Positions 1-7,768 of a stretch of 10,529 nucleotides of DNA are shown piece by piece; position 1 is the first letter of the stretch, and every line of letters begins with the position of its first letter. The notes beneath the pieces were generated by a model, which made no database searches, was not told where the DNA came from, and was given only the letters and a program-made list of their open reading frames with translations. Location of the stretch: positions 1 through 10,529 of the forward strand of contig CAMPGR010000129.1 of the NCBI GenBank assembly GCA_946885605.1. Direction: 5' to 3'. Source of the DNA: an uncultured Pseudomonadota bacterium (GTDB lineage Bacteria; Pseudomonadota; Gammaproteobacteria; Burkholderiales; SG8-41). The translations under genes and the position numbers were made by a program.

Positions 1-7
1 GCCCACC

Positions 8-2608
8 TCAGGCTGCGGCGCTCGCCGCCTGCGCTTTCTCGAAGGCGATCGCGCCTTTCCGGGCGTCGACCCGGACCGTATCCTTCGGGCCGAACTCGCC
101 TTCGAGGATCGCTTTCGCGAGCGGGTTCTCGATGCGCGACTGGATCGCCCGCTTGAGCGGCCGCGCGCCATAGATCGGGTCGAAGCCCACCGACGCGATC
201 TCGCGCAGCGCCGCATCGCTCACTTCGAGCTTCATCTCGAGCGCCGCCAGGCGCTTCTCGAGCGAGCCCAACTGGATTCGCGCGATCGACTTGATGTGCT
301 TCTCGTCAAGCGCGTGGAACACCACGATCTCGTCGATGCGGTTCACGAACTCCGGCCGGAACTGCGCCTTCACCTCGGCGAGCACCGCGAGCTTGATGAC
401 CTGGTAGTCGTCGCCCGCCATCTGCTGGATCTGCTGCGAGCCCAGGTTCGACGTCATCACAACCACCGTGTTCTTGAAGTCCACGGTGCGGCCCTGCCCG
501 TCCGTCATGCGCCCGTCGTCAAGCACCTGCAGAAGCACGTTGAAGACGTCGGGATGCGCCTTCTCGATCTCGTCGAGCAGGATCACCGAATACGGCCTGC
601 GACGCACCGCCTCGGTCAGGTAACCGCCCTCTTCGTAACCCACGTATCCCGGCGGCGCGCCAATCAACCGCGCGACCGAATGCTTTTCCATGAATTCCGA
701 CATGTCGATGCGGATCAGGTGGTCCTCGGAATCGAAGAGGAATTCCGCGAGTGCCTTGCACAATTCGGTCTTGCCGACGCCGGTGGGCCCGAGGAACAGG
801 AACGAGCCATACGGCCGCTTCGGATCCGAAAGTCCCGCGCGCGAACGGCGGATGGCATCGGACACGAGCCTGACCGCTTCATCCTGCCCCACGACGCGCT
901 GGTGCAGCCGCTCTTCCATGAGGAGCAGCTTCTCGCGCTCGCCCTGCATCATGCGGGAGACCGGTATGCCGGTTACGCGCGAGACGACCTCCGCGATTTC
1001 TTCCGCGCCGACCTGCGTGCGGAGAAGGCGTGGCCTCTGCTGCGCTCTGCCCGCCTTGTCCGCCTGCTTGAGCTGGGCTTCGAGCTGCGGGATCTTTCCG
1101 TACTGAATCTCCGAGACCTTCTGCCAGTCGCCCTTGCGCTTGGCGGCATCCATCTCCACTTTGAGCCGGTCGAGCTCCTCCTTCACGTGCTGCGAGCCCT
1201 GCACCTGGGCCTTTTCCGCCTTCCAGATCTCCTCCAGGTCGGCATACTCACGCGCGAGCGCTGCGATGTCCTCTTCGATGAGCTGCAGGCGCTTCTGCGA
1301 AGCTTCGTCCTTTTCCTTCTTCATCGCCTCGCGCTCGATCTTGAGCTGGATCAACCGCCGGTCGAGCCGGTCCATTTCCTCGGGCTTGGAATCGATTTCC
1401 ATCTTGATGCGCGAAGCGGCCTCGTCGATGAGATCGATCGCCTTGTCGGGAAGGAAACGGTCGCTGATGTAGCGGTGCGAAAGCTCCGCGGCGGCGACGA
1501 TCGCCGGGTCGGTGATGTCCACCCCGTGATGCACTTCGTATTTCTCCTGGAGGCCGCGCAGAATCGCGATGGTGTCCTCGACCGAGGGTTCGTCCACCAT
1601 GACCTTCTGGAAGCGCCGCTCGAGCGCCGCGTCCTTCTCCACGTACTTGCGGTACTCGTCCAGGGTCGTCGCGCCTACGCAGTGCAGCTCCCCGCGCGCG
1701 AGCGCCGGCTTCAGCATATTGCCCGCGTCGATCGCGCCTTCGGCCTTGCCGGCGCCCACCATGGTGTGCAGCTCATCGATGAACACGATGATCTGGCCCC
1801 CGTCCTGCGCGATTTCCTTGAGGACGGCTTTCAACCGCTCTTCGAATTCGCCGCGATACTTCGCGCCGGCGAGCATGGCCGCCATGTCGAGCGACAGCAC
1901 GCGCTTGCCCTTCAGCGTCTCGGGGACTTCGCCGTTGACGATGCGCTGGGCAAGCCCTTCCACGATCGCGGTCTTCCCGACACCGGGCTCGCCGATCAGC
2001 ACCGGGTTGTTCTTGGTGCGGCGCTGGAGAATCTGGATCACCCGCCGGATCTCGTCATCGCGCCCTATGACGGGATCGAGCTTGCCCGCCCGGGCGCGCT
2101 CGGTAAGGTCCAGCGTATACTTCTTGAGCGCCTCGCGGCTGCCTTCGGCTTCCGGATTCTGCACGCTTTCGCCACCGCGCACGGCGTTGATCGCCTGCTC
2201 GATGTGCTCGCGGCTGCCGCCGTGCTGCTTGAGGAGTCTTCCGGTTTCGCCCTTGTCCCCCGCTACGGCGAGGAGGAAGAGCTCGGAAGCGATGTACTGG
2301 TCTCCGCGCTTCTGCGCTTCGCGGTCGGTCATGTTGAGCAGGTTTGCGAGCTCACGCGAGACATTCACCTCCCCGCCGGTGCCTTCCACTTTCGGCATCC
2401 GGTCGATAGCGGTTTTCAACGCCCCTCGCAATCCCTGCACGTTGACCCCCGCGCGGCCCAGAAGCGAAGCCGTGCCACCGTCCTGCTGATTGAGCAGGGC
2501 GTAGAGCAGGTGCTGCGGCTCGATATACGGATTGTCGTTGCCGACCGCCACGCTCTGGGCGTCGGCAAAGGCTTGTTGAAACTTGGTGGTGAATTTGTCG
2601 AAGCGCAT
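8..2608 (-). CDS. clpB: ATP-dependent chaperone/disaggregase ClpB
   Basis: Hexameric cytosolic AAA+ disaggregase that threads aggregated protein through its pore with the DnaK system. The 866 residues match the usual family length (about 860). Visible in order: Clp N-domain (about 1-145); first AAA+ module with Walker A GEPGVGKT at 206-213, Walker B VFIDE at 275-279, pore-loop KYRG at 250-253 and the arginine pair RR at 331-332; a charged coiled-coil middle domain (about 400-525), the hallmark that separates ClpB from ClpA/ClpC; second AAA+ module with Walker A GPTGVGKT at 607-614, Walker B LLDE at 677-680, pore-loop GYVG at 654-657 and sensor-2 GAR at 814-816. The frame stays open 36 codons upstream, but the ATG at 2608 (MRFDKFT) is chosen because ClpB proteins begin there and AGGAA lies 5 nt before it. 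All key residues are intact. Single gene behind its own heat-shock promoter. Confidence 0.97.
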   Translation of the reverse strand: MRFDKFTTKFQQAFADAQSVAVGNDNPYIEPQHLLYALLNQQDGGTASLLGRAGVNVQGLRGALKTAIDRMPKVEGTGGEVNVSRELANLLNMTDREAQKRGDQYIASELFLLAVAGDKGETGRLLKQHGGSREHIEQAINAVRGGESVQNPEAEGSREALKKYTLDLTERARAGKLDPVIGRDDEIRRVIQILQRRTKNNPVLIGEPGVGKTAIVEGLAQRIVNGEVPETLKGKRVLSLDMAAMLAGAKYRGEFEERLKAVLKEIAQDGGQIIVFIDELHTMVGAGKAEGAIDAGNMLKPALARGELHCVGATTLDEYRKYVEKDAALERRFQKVMVDEPSVEDTIAILRGLQEKYEVHHGVDITDPAIVAAAELSHRYISDRFLPDKAIDLIDEAASRIKMEIDSKPEEMDRLDRRLIQLKIEREAMKKEKDEASQKRLQLIEEDIAALAREYADLEEIWKAEKAQVQGSQHVKEELDRLKVEMDAAKRKGDWQKVSEIQYGKIPQLEAQLKQADKAGRAQQRPRLLRTQVGAEEIAEVVSRVTGIPVSRMMQGEREKLLLMEERLHQRVVGQDEAVRLVSDAIRRSRAGLSDPKRPYGSFLFLGPTGVGKTELCKALAEFLFDSEDHLIRIDMSEFMEKHSVARLIGAPPGYVGYEEGGYLTEAVRRRPYSVILLDEIEKAHPDVFNVLLQVLDDGRMTDGQGRTVDFKNTVVVMTSNLGSQQIQQMAGDDYQVIKLAVLAEVKAQFRPEFVNRIDEIVVFHALDEKHIKSIARIQLGSLEKRLAALEMKLEVSDAALREIASVGFDPIYGARPLKRAIQSRIENPLAKAILEGEFGPKDTVRVDARKGAIAFEKAQAASAAA

Positions 2609-2613
2609 AGGGG

Positions 2614-2618
2614 TTCCT
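2614..2618 (-). promoter_or_regulatory. Ribosome binding site of clpB, decides the start
   Basis: AGGAA on the minus strand, 5 nt before the ATG at 2608. Together with the family alignment at MRFDKFT it selects this start. The longer reading frame up to 2716 would start upstream of the mapped promoter elements and so cannot be the main product. Confidence 0.8.
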
Positions 2619-2637
2619 GTATGCCTGTTAAAGCTGC

Positions 2638-2665
2638 ATATTGGGCGGCGAAATCCTTTTTCAAG
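2638..2665 (-). promoter_or_regulatory. Sigma-32 (RpoH) type heat-shock promoter of clpB
   Basis: Read on the minus strand, CTTGAAA (2665-2659) is followed after 13 nt by CCCAATAT (2645-2638). This is close to the known enterobacterial RpoH consensus, CTTGAAA, a spacer of 11-16 nt, then CCCCATNT. Transcription would start near 2631, giving a leader of roughly 20-25 nt that contains the AGGAA ribosome site. It fits the gene: clpB is a classical RpoH regulon member. The match was read by eye; no score was computed. Confidence 0.85.
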
Positions 2666-2848
2666 TATCAGGTATTCCGTGGGGCGGACTGTGCCGGGCG
2701 GATCCGGCGAGGCCACCGCGTTGAACGGGCCTTGCTGTCGCGCGCCGGTGCTTCGGCCACCCGATCTACGCGGTCCTCACGGCGTGACCTCGCCCGCCCC
2801 AACCAGTGTTGGCGTTAGAATGCTTCCCGTCAAAAACAGATCGAATCC

Positions 2849-3685
2849 ATGAACGACCTGGCAGCAGAAATCGAGCGCAACGTGAGCGCCGCGCTCGCTG
2901 AAGACGTGGGCAACGGCGATCTGACCGCGCTGCTCACCCCGGCCGATGGTGTGGCAACGGCAAAAGTGATATCCCGCGCGGACACCGTGATTTGCGGGCA
3001 ACCTTGGTTCGCTGCGTGTTATCGGAAGCTCGATTCCCGCGTCGCCGTCAAATGGCACGTAACGGAAGGCGCGAATGCGCGACTGGGAACCGTCGTCTGC
3101 ACCCTCACCGGCCCTGCCCGCGCGCTCCTGACCGGCGAGCGCACCGCGCTCAACTTTCTGCAACTGCTGTCCGCGGTTGCGACCGTGACGCGACGCTATG
3201 TCAATGCCATAGCGGGGACCCATGCGGCTATCGTCGATACCCGCAAGACGCTGCCCGGCTTGCGCCTCGCGCAGAAGTACGCCGTGAAGGTGGGAGGCGG
3301 CGTGAATCACAGGCTCGGCCTCTACGACGGGATCCTGATCAAGGAAAACCATATTGCGGCCGCTGGCGGGGTAAGGGCGGCACTCGAAGCGGCCCGCCAG
3401 ATCGTCCCGCCGGGGATCTGGATTCAGATCGAGGTCGAAACGCTGGAGCAGCTCCGCGAAGCGCTCGATGCCGGCGCCCGCATGATTCTGCTCGACAACA
3501 TGGATCCCGGCATGCTGCGCGCCGCCGTCGATATCGCGGCCGGCCGCGCCGAGCTCGAAGCTTCCGGCGGCATTACGCTCGACAATGTGCGCGCGGTAGC
3601 CGAGACCGGGGTGGACCGCATCTCCATCGGCAGCCTCACCAAGGACGTCCGCGCGGCCGACCTGTCCATGCGTTTCGCAAGCTGA
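2849..3685 (+). CDS. nadC: Nicotinate-nucleotide pyrophosphorylase (carboxylating), quinolinate phosphoribosyltransferase
   Basis: Third enzyme of de novo NAD synthesis: quinolinate plus PRPP gives nicotinate mononucleotide, CO2 and pyrophosphate; cytosolic, expected dimer. The 278 residues equal the normal family length. Visible signatures: DVGNGDLTA near the N-terminus (19-27), ERTALNFLQ (97-105) with the substrate-binding Arg, DTRKT (130-134), the HR pair at 154-155, KENH (165-168), EVE (195-197), LDN (215-217), SGGI (239-242) and the phosphate-binding stretch SIGSLTK (259-265). The C-terminal DLSMRF is typical. The ATG at 2849 has no clear Shine-Dalgarno sequence, and no good promoter was found in front of it apart from a lone TAGAAT at 2816-2821. 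It diverges from clpB (240 bp apart) and converges on thrC. Its stop codon lies inside the left arm of the palindromic element. Confidence 0.97.
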   Translation: MNDLAAEIERNVSAALAEDVGNGDLTALLTPADGVATAKVISRADTVICGQPWFAACYRKLDSRVAVKWHVTEGANARLGTVVCTLTGPARALLTGERTALNFLQLLSAVATVTRRYVNAIAGTHAAIVDTRKTLPGLRLAQKYAVKVGGGVNHRLGLYDGILIKENHIAAAGGVRAALEAARQIVPPGIWIQIEVETLEQLREALDAGARMILLDNMDPGMLRAAVDIAAGRAELEASGGITLDNVRAVAETGVDRISIGSLTKDVRAADLSMRFAS

Positions 3686-3849
3686 ACCGCCAAGGCCGCC
3701 AAGCACGCCAAGAAGTTGTACAACGAACCCAGATCGTAGAACGAACTCAGTGTGAGCCTTCCTTCACGAAGGGTGTACTGATTGCTCGAGCGTTCGGTCT
3801 GCTGTCGCTCTCTGCCTTCCTTGGCGTTCTCTGCGGCCTTGGCGGTTCA
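3683..3849. repeat. 167-bp palindromic intergenic element between nadC and thrC, possible bidirectional 3'-end structure
   Basis: The arms 3683-3699 and 3833-3849 are perfect 17-bp inverted copies (TGAACCGCCAAGGCCGC). The match continues imperfectly inward to 3715 and 3816, for about 33 bp per arm. Each arm is built from 9-nt units of the type CCGCCAAGG/CCGCCAAGC/ACGCCAAGA. The central 100 bp (3716-3815) hold no gene; they contain a small hairpin CCTTC/GAAGG around 3758-3773 and a weak GAACG/CGTTC pairing. The outermost TGA of each arm is the stop codon of the neighbouring gene, nadC on the left and thrC on the right. There is no T-run after either arm, so it is not a standard intrinsic terminator, though a large stem could protect both mRNA ends. 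Its compact inverted-repeat form resembles a MITE or REP-like dispersed element; copy number elsewhere is unknown. Confidence 0.8.
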
Positions 3850-4974
3850 ACTCTTGGGAAGATGCTCGCGGATTACGCGTTCGATCGCCGGCAGCTCGGC
3901 TTCCACGCTGAGCGGCTTCGCGCTCTGAGAGATTGCGGTATCGGGATCTTTCAGGCCGTGCCCCGTGAGCGTGCACACGATCGTGCTGCCCTCGCGAATA
4001 CGGCCCGCCTGAACGTCTTTCATCACGCCGGCAATCGCGGTCGCTGAAGCTGGCTCGCAGAACACGCCTTCCGTCTCGGCAAGAAGTTTCTGCGCGCGAA
4101 GGATCTCCTCGTCCGTGCACTCGCCGAACCAGCCGCCGGACTCCTGCTGCGCGGCGAGCGCCTGTTGCCACGATACAGGGTTGCCGATCCGAATCGCGGT
4201 CGCGACGGTCTCCGGATTCTCGACCGGCCGCCCGCGCAGGATCGGTGCCGCCCCTGCAGCCTGGTAGCCCAGCATCACCGGCCGCCGCGTCGCGATTTTG
4301 GTGCTGTGGTAGCTGCACTTCCCCCCGCACAGGGCGCACGCCCGCGTGTTCTCGCAAACCGATTCCGAATAGCCGATCCAGTGGGCGGTGATGTTTCCGG
4401 CATTTCCGACGGGCAATGCGTGATAGTCAGGTGCCTCACCCAGCGCCTCGATGATTTCGAATGCGATGGTCTTCTGCCCCTGCAGCCGGAAGGGATTGAT
4501 CGAGTTCACGATGTTGAGCGGCAGGGTGCGCGCGAGTTCCTGCACGAGCCGCATGCCGTCGTCGAAATTGCCGCGAATCTGGATGACCGCCGACCCGTGC
4601 ATCATGGCCTGCGACAGCTTCCCGAGCGCGATCTTGCCCTCCGGGATGAGCACGAAGCAGGCGATGCCGGCGCGCGCCGCATAGGCGGCGGCGGCAGCCG
4701 AGGTATTCCCCGTCGAGGCGCAGATGATGGCCCGCGCCCCCGCCTCCACCGCCTTGGTGACCGCCATGGTCATGCCGCGATCCTTGAACGAGCCGGTCGG
4801 ATTGAGCCCTTCGAACTTGGCGTAGATGCGCACATCGCGCCCCACCTGGCGTGGCACGCGCTTAAGCTCGATCAGTGGCGTCCCGCCCTCGTTGAGCGAG
4901 ACGATCGGCGTGTCGGGTGAGACCGGCAGCCGCTCGCGGTATTTGGCTATGAGGCCCGTGTAGCGCCCGCTCAT
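3847..4974 (-). CDS. thrC: Threonine synthase with an unusual Cys-rich insertion
   Basis: PLP enzyme converting O-phosphohomoserine to threonine, the last step of the pathway; cytosolic. The 375 residues are of the shorter (Bacillus-like) ThrC type, slightly long. Visible: [10 protein letters not shown] (28-37), [10 protein letters not shown] (58-67) with the PLP Schiff-base Lys64, [17 protein letters not shown] (87-103), [10 protein letters not shown] (160-169), the phosphate cradle GNAGN (190-194), IRIGNPVSW (261-269), EGVFCEP (302-308) and LTGHGLKDP (336-344). Between [10 protein letters not shown] and [11 protein letters not shown] there is an insertion of roughly 19 residues with C207, C213, C216, C220 and H223, which I do not recognise in other ThrC proteins. 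The ATG at 4974 has GAGG 8 nt before it and lies 15 nt after the hom stop, so the two are cotranscribed and probably coupled. The stop codon lies in the right arm of the palindromic element. Confidence 0.96.
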   Translation of the reverse strand: MSGRYTGLIAKYRERLPVSPDTPIVSLNEGGTPLIELKRVPRQVGRDVRIYAKFEGLNPTGSFKDRGMTMAVTKAVEAGARAIICASTGNTSAAAAAYAARAGIACFVLIPEGKIALGKLSQAMMHGSAVIQIRGNFDDGMRLVQELARTLPLNIVNSINPFRLQGQKTIAFEIIEALGEAPDYHALPVGNAGNITAHWIGYSESVCENTRACALCGGKCSYHSTKIATRRPVMLGYQAAGAAPILRGRPVENPETVATAIRIGNPVSWQQALAAQQESGGWFGECTDEEILRAQKLLAETEGVFCEPASATAIAGVMKDVQAGRIREGSTIVCTLTGHGLKDPDTAISQSAKPLSVEAELPAIERVIREHLPKS

Positions 4975-4989
4975 GCCCTCGCCCTCGCT

Positions 4990-6309
4990 TCAGCGCGGGC
5001 CATCCAGCTGCTCGAGCCGGATGCGCGTCACCTTGCCGGAGACGACCGGCAATGCTTCGATCCTGGAGATCGCTGCATCCACGCGTTCTTCGACGGTCTG
5101 ATGCGTGAGCATGATGATATCGACTTTGTCCTCTCCTGCCGGCGGCTCCTTCTGCACCATGGCATCGATAGAAATATCGAGATCGGCAAGAATGCGGGTG
5201 ATCTCCGCCAGCACGCCGGTCCTGTCCAGCACGCGCAGCCGCAGGTAGTACGCCGTCTCCACGTCTCCTATCGGCAGGATCGGCACGTCGGAGAGCTGGT
5301 CCGGCTGGAACGCGAGATGCGGCACGCGATGCTCGGGATCCGCGGTCAGCATGCGCGCCACATCGACAAGATCGGCGATGACGGCCGAGGCCGTCGGCTC
5401 CGCGCCGGCGCCCGCACCGTAATACATCGTCTGCCCCACCACGTCGCCGCGCACCAGTATGGCGTTCATCACGCCTTCGACGTTGGCAATCAGGCGCCGC
5501 GCCGGGATGAGCGTGGGGTGGACGCGCAGCTCGATCCCGCGCGGCTTGCGCTTCGCGATGCCGAGCAGCTTGATCCGGTAGCCCAGCTCCTCGGCGTAAC
5601 CGATGTCCTCGCGCGTGAGCCTCGATATGCCCTCGATGTACACCGCCGGGAACTGCATCGGGATGCCGAAGCCGATCGCCGCCATGATCGTGAGCTTGTG
5701 CGCGGCGTCGATGCCTTCGATGTCGAAAGTCGGATCGGCTTCGGCATAGCCCAGCCGCTGCGCTTCCCGGAGCACCTCATCGAAGCTCGCACCCTTCTCG
5801 CGCATCTCGGAGAGGATGAAGTTGCTCGTGCCGTTGATGATTCCCGCGATCCATTCGATGCGGTTGGCCGTCAGGCCTTCGCGCAGCGACTTGATGATCG
5901 GGATGCCCCCGCCGACCGCGCCCTCGAACGCGACCATCACGTCGCGTTTCTGCGCGGCGGCGAAGATCTGGTTGCCGTGCTGGGCGAGGAGCGCCTTGTT
6001 GGCGGTGACCACGTGCTTGCCGTTCGCGATGGCGCCGAGCACCAGCTCCTTCGCGACCGTAGTGCCGCCGATCAGCTCGACCACGATGTCGATGTCCGGC
6101 CGGCTCACCACTTCGTTCGCATCGGCCGTCACGATCGCCGCATCCCCCACCAGCGTTTTCGCGCGATTCACATCCTTGTCGGCGACTGCCTTCATGGTGA
6201 TCGCGCACCCGGCGCGACGCGCGATCTCTTCGCGGTTACGCCGGAGCACCGAGAACGTGCCACCCCCCACGGTCCCGATGCCGAGCAGCCCGACGTTGAT
6301 CGGTCTCAT
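4990..6309 (-). CDS. hom: Homoserine dehydrogenase (monofunctional, with ACT domain)
   Basis: NAD(P)-dependent reduction of aspartate semialdehyde to homoserine, the branch point to threonine and methionine; cytosolic. From the ATG at 6309 it has 439 residues, the normal monofunctional length. Visible: Rossmann motif GLLGIGTVGGGT (7-18), TANKALLA (102-109) with the conserved Lys105, GGGIPII (133-139), GIINGTSNFIL (156-166), the catalytic-domain block EADPTFDIEGIDAAHK (190-205) and a C-terminal ACT domain (about 353-430, VLDRTGVLAEITRIL) that usually mediates threonine feedback. An in-frame ATG lies 6 codons upstream at 6327, but family members begin at M(K/R)PINVGLLG, and GGAAGG sits just ahead of 6309, so 6309 is preferred; 6327 remains possible. 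Second gene of alaC-hom-thrC. Homoserine kinase is not in the window. Confidence 0.96.
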   Translation of the reverse strand: MRPINVGLLGIGTVGGGTFSVLRRNREEIARRAGCAITMKAVADKDVNRAKTLVGDAAIVTADANEVVSRPDIDIVVELIGGTTVAKELVLGAIANGKHVVTANKALLAQHGNQIFAAAQKRDVMVAFEGAVGGGIPIIKSLREGLTANRIEWIAGIINGTSNFILSEMREKGASFDEVLREAQRLGYAEADPTFDIEGIDAAHKLTIMAAIGFGIPMQFPAVYIEGISRLTREDIGYAEELGYRIKLLGIAKRKPRGIELRVHPTLIPARRLIANVEGVMNAILVRGDVVGQTMYYGAGAGAEPTASAVIADLVDVARMLTADPEHRVPHLAFQPDQLSDVPILPIGDVETAYYLRLRVLDRTGVLAEITRILADLDISIDAMVQKEPPAGEDKVDIIMLTHQTVEERVDAAISRIEALPVVSGKVTRIRLEQLDGPR

Positions 6310-6331
6310 GACCTTCCACACTTCCATGCAT

Positions 6332-6402
6332 TCATAGCAGTCCGTCCTTGCGGAACATCTCCCTGATCCCCCGTATCGCCTGTCGGGTACGGGCTTCGTT
6401 TT
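6332..6402 (-). pseudogene. Second, diverged copy of the alaC 3' end (C-terminal remnant)
   Basis: Read on the minus strand this segment encodes [20 protein letters not shown] plus LL and a TGA stop, identical in protein sequence to the last 22 residues of alaC (6493-6563). The two DNA copies differ at 8 of 69 positions and every difference is synonymous. The copy ends 22 nt before the preferred hom start, so it sits where the end of an ancestral alaC in an alaC-hom operon would be. It has no full gene in front of it. It can be read as the end of a 54-codon frame, 6496-6332, whose ATG overlaps the alaC stop as ATGA, but there is no other sign that this frame is a real gene. Best explanation: remnant left by a gene replacement or by recombination between two alaC alleles. 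Confidence 0.8.
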
Positions 6403-6480
6403 GGCTCCGGCCGTGCGCCCTTTCCCATGCGGCGCACTTAACTTGCCGCCGCAAGTTAGCCTCCACCGAAACGAAGCCGG
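6390..6480. repeat. Nested inverted-repeat spacer between alaC and its 3' remnant
   Basis: Three perfect or near-perfect stems fit inside one another. The outer stem pairs 6392-6404 with 6466-6478 (13 bp with one T-G pair, core GGCTTCGTTT). Inside it one hairpin pairs GTGCGCC (6413-6419) with GGCGCAC (6431-6437) around an 11-nt loop, and another pairs TAACTTGC (6439-6446) with GCAAGTTA (6451-6458) around a 4-nt loop. The result is a three-way junction in DNA or RNA. No T-run follows, so a terminator is unlikely; it would lie inside the alaC-hom message. The left outer arm overlaps the remnant's first codons. It could be a small inserted palindromic element, an RNA processing or stability site, or a byproduct of the rearrangement. 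Confidence 0.6.
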
Positions 6481-6492
6481 ACGATCCTCGCC

Positions 6493-7677
6493 TCATAACA
6501 ACCCATCCTTGCGAAACATCTCCCGGATGCCCCGTATCGCCTGGCGGGTACGGGCTTCGTTTTCGATCATCGCGAAGCGCACGTGGCCGTCGCCGTAGTG
6601 CCCGAACCCGGTGCCCGGCGCCACCGCAATGCGGGCGTCGGCGAGGAGCTTCTTGGAAAATTCGAGCGAGCCCATGCTGCGGTAGCGCTCCGGAATAGGC
6701 GCCCAGATGTACATCGTGGCGCGCGGCTTCTGCACCTCCCAGCCGAGCCCGTTCAGCCCGGCACACAGCACGTCGCGCCGTCCCTGATACACCATGCGCA
6801 CCGCTTCGACGCACTCCTGCGGCCCTTCCAGCGCGATGATGGAGGCCACCTGGATCGGCGTGAAGGTGCCGTAGTCGTGATAGCTCTTCATGCGCGCGAG
6901 CGCGGTCACGAGATCCCGGTTCCCCACCATGAACCCCACGCGCCAGCCGGCCATGTTGTAGCTCTTCGACATGGTGAAGAACTCGACGGCGATGTCGCGC
7001 GCGCCCGGTACCTGCAGGATCGAAGGCGCCTTGTAGCCGTCGAATACGATGTCCGCATAAGCGAGATCGTGGACGACATAGATGTCGTGCTCGCGCGCGA
7101 TGGCGACGAGGCGCTCGAAGAAGGCGGTGTCGACGCACTGCGTCGTCGGGTTGCTCGGAAAATTGACGATCAGCATCTTGGGCTTGGGGTACGAGTCCTT
7201 GATCGCCTGCTCGAGCGACTCGAAAAAATCGATTCCCCCGTGCATCGGCACGTGCCGGATGTCCGCCCCCGCGATGACCGGCCCGTATATGTGTATCGGA
7301 TAACTCGGGTTCGGCACGAGCACGATGTCGCCCGTGTCCAGAGTTGCGAGCGCCAGGTGCGCGATGCCCTCCTTCGATCCTATGGTGACGATCGCCTCCG
7401 AATCCGGATCGAGCTCGACTTCGTAACGCGTCTTGTACCAGTTGCAGATCGCACGGCGCAGCCGGTAGATGCCCTTCGACACGGAATAGCGGTGGGTGTC
7501 AGGCCGCTGCACAGCCTCCACGAGCTTGTCCACGATATGCCGCGGAGTGGGCTGATCCGGGTTGCCCATGCTGAAGTCGACGATGTCCTCACCGCGCCGC
7601 CGTGCCGCGAGCTTGAGTTCGCCGGTGACGTTGAACACGTACGGCGGCAGGCGTCGGATGCGGGAGAACTCTTCCAT
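6493..7677 (-). CDS. alaC: Class I/II PLP aminotransferase, probable glutamate-pyruvate (alanine) transaminase AlaC
   Basis: Fold-type I aminotransferase; AlaC-type enzymes transfer the glutamate amino group to pyruvate to make alanine. Length 394 residues, normal for the family. Visible: [10 protein letters not shown] (36-45) at the substrate entrance, SKGIYRLR (67-74), [10 protein letters not shown] (99-108) for PLP phosphate, NPSYPIH (123-129), NFPSNPTTQ (172-180), HDLAYAD (203-209) with the pyridine-N aspartate, [13 protein letters not shown] (237-249) with the Schiff-base Lys238, and HVRFA (365-369) with the carboxylate-binding Arg367. Start ATG at 7677; its ribosome site is weak. First gene of alaC-hom-thrC. 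Its last 22 codons occur a second time downstream. Older annotation of such genes is often aspartate aminotransferase; substrate cannot be proven from sequence. Confidence 0.92.
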   Translation of the reverse strand: MEEFSRIRRLPPYVFNVTGELKLAARRRGEDIVDFSMGNPDQPTPRHIVDKLVEAVQRPDTHRYSVSKGIYRLRRAICNWYKTRYEVELDPDSEAIVTIGSKEGIAHLALATLDTGDIVLVPNPSYPIHIYGPVIAGADIRHVPMHGGIDFFESLEQAIKDSYPKPKMLIVNFPSNPTTQCVDTAFFERLVAIAREHDIYVVHDLAYADIVFDGYKAPSILQVPGARDIAVEFFTMSKSYNMAGWRVGFMVGNRDLVTALARMKSYHDYGTFTPIQVASIIALEGPQECVEAVRMVYQGRRDVLCAGLNGLGWEVQKPRATMYIWAPIPERYRSMGSLEFSKKLLADARIAVAPGTGFGHYGDGHVRFAMIENEARTRQAIRGIREMFRKDGLL

Positions 7678-7706
7678 TTGCGCGCGGCGAACCCCGGAAT
7701 AAAAAA

Positions 7707-7719
7707 GCGTATAATTCTA
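7707..7719. promoter_or_regulatory. Candidate -10 boxes in the alaC / Mth938 divergent promoter region
   Basis: The 91-bp gap between the two divergent starts holds one AT-rich island. On the plus strand TATAAT (7710-7715) is a perfect -10 box about 53 nt ahead of the GTG at 7769. On the minus strand the same island reads TAGAAT (7719-7714) followed by TATACG, in front of alaC. No convincing -35 box lies at 16-18 nt in either direction, so the orientation and use are uncertain; the two promoters would overlap and compete. Confidence 0.4.
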
Positions 7720-7768
7720 GCGGAGCACCCAATCTACCGCCAGCAGCCGACGTGAGGCTGCGCCGCTT

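Noticed and set aside
2609..2716. 36-codon N-terminal extension of ClpB
   Set aside because: ClpB proteins begin at MRFDKFT; the extension crosses the sigma-32 promoter, while a good ribosome site sits directly before 2608.
296..2818. 840-codon open frame on the plus strand, antisense to clpB
   Set aside because: It is the shadow of a GC-rich gene: it lies opposite an intact, fully recognisable ClpB, its translation is low-complexity and rich in His, Arg, Leu and Asp with no known domain, and no ribosome site or promoter was seen.
2793..2821. Possible sigma-70 promoter of nadC with TAGAAT at 2816-2821
   Set aside because: No -35 element at 16-18 nt; a lone TAGAAT is too weak to call.
2992..4047. 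351-codon plus-strand frame running through nadC and the palindrome into thrC
   Set aside because: Arg-rich out-of-frame translation of nadC and antisense translation of thrC; no family resemblance.
5101..6366. 421-codon plus-strand frame antisense to hom
   Set aside because: Opposite strand of an intact homoserine dehydrogenase; composition typical of a GC-rich shadow frame.
6332..7138. 268-codon minus-strand frame overlapping alaC and ending in the remnant
   Set aside because: Most of it is an out-of-frame shadow of alaC; only the last part coincides with the duplicated tail. No slippery sequence was found that would join alaC to this frame.
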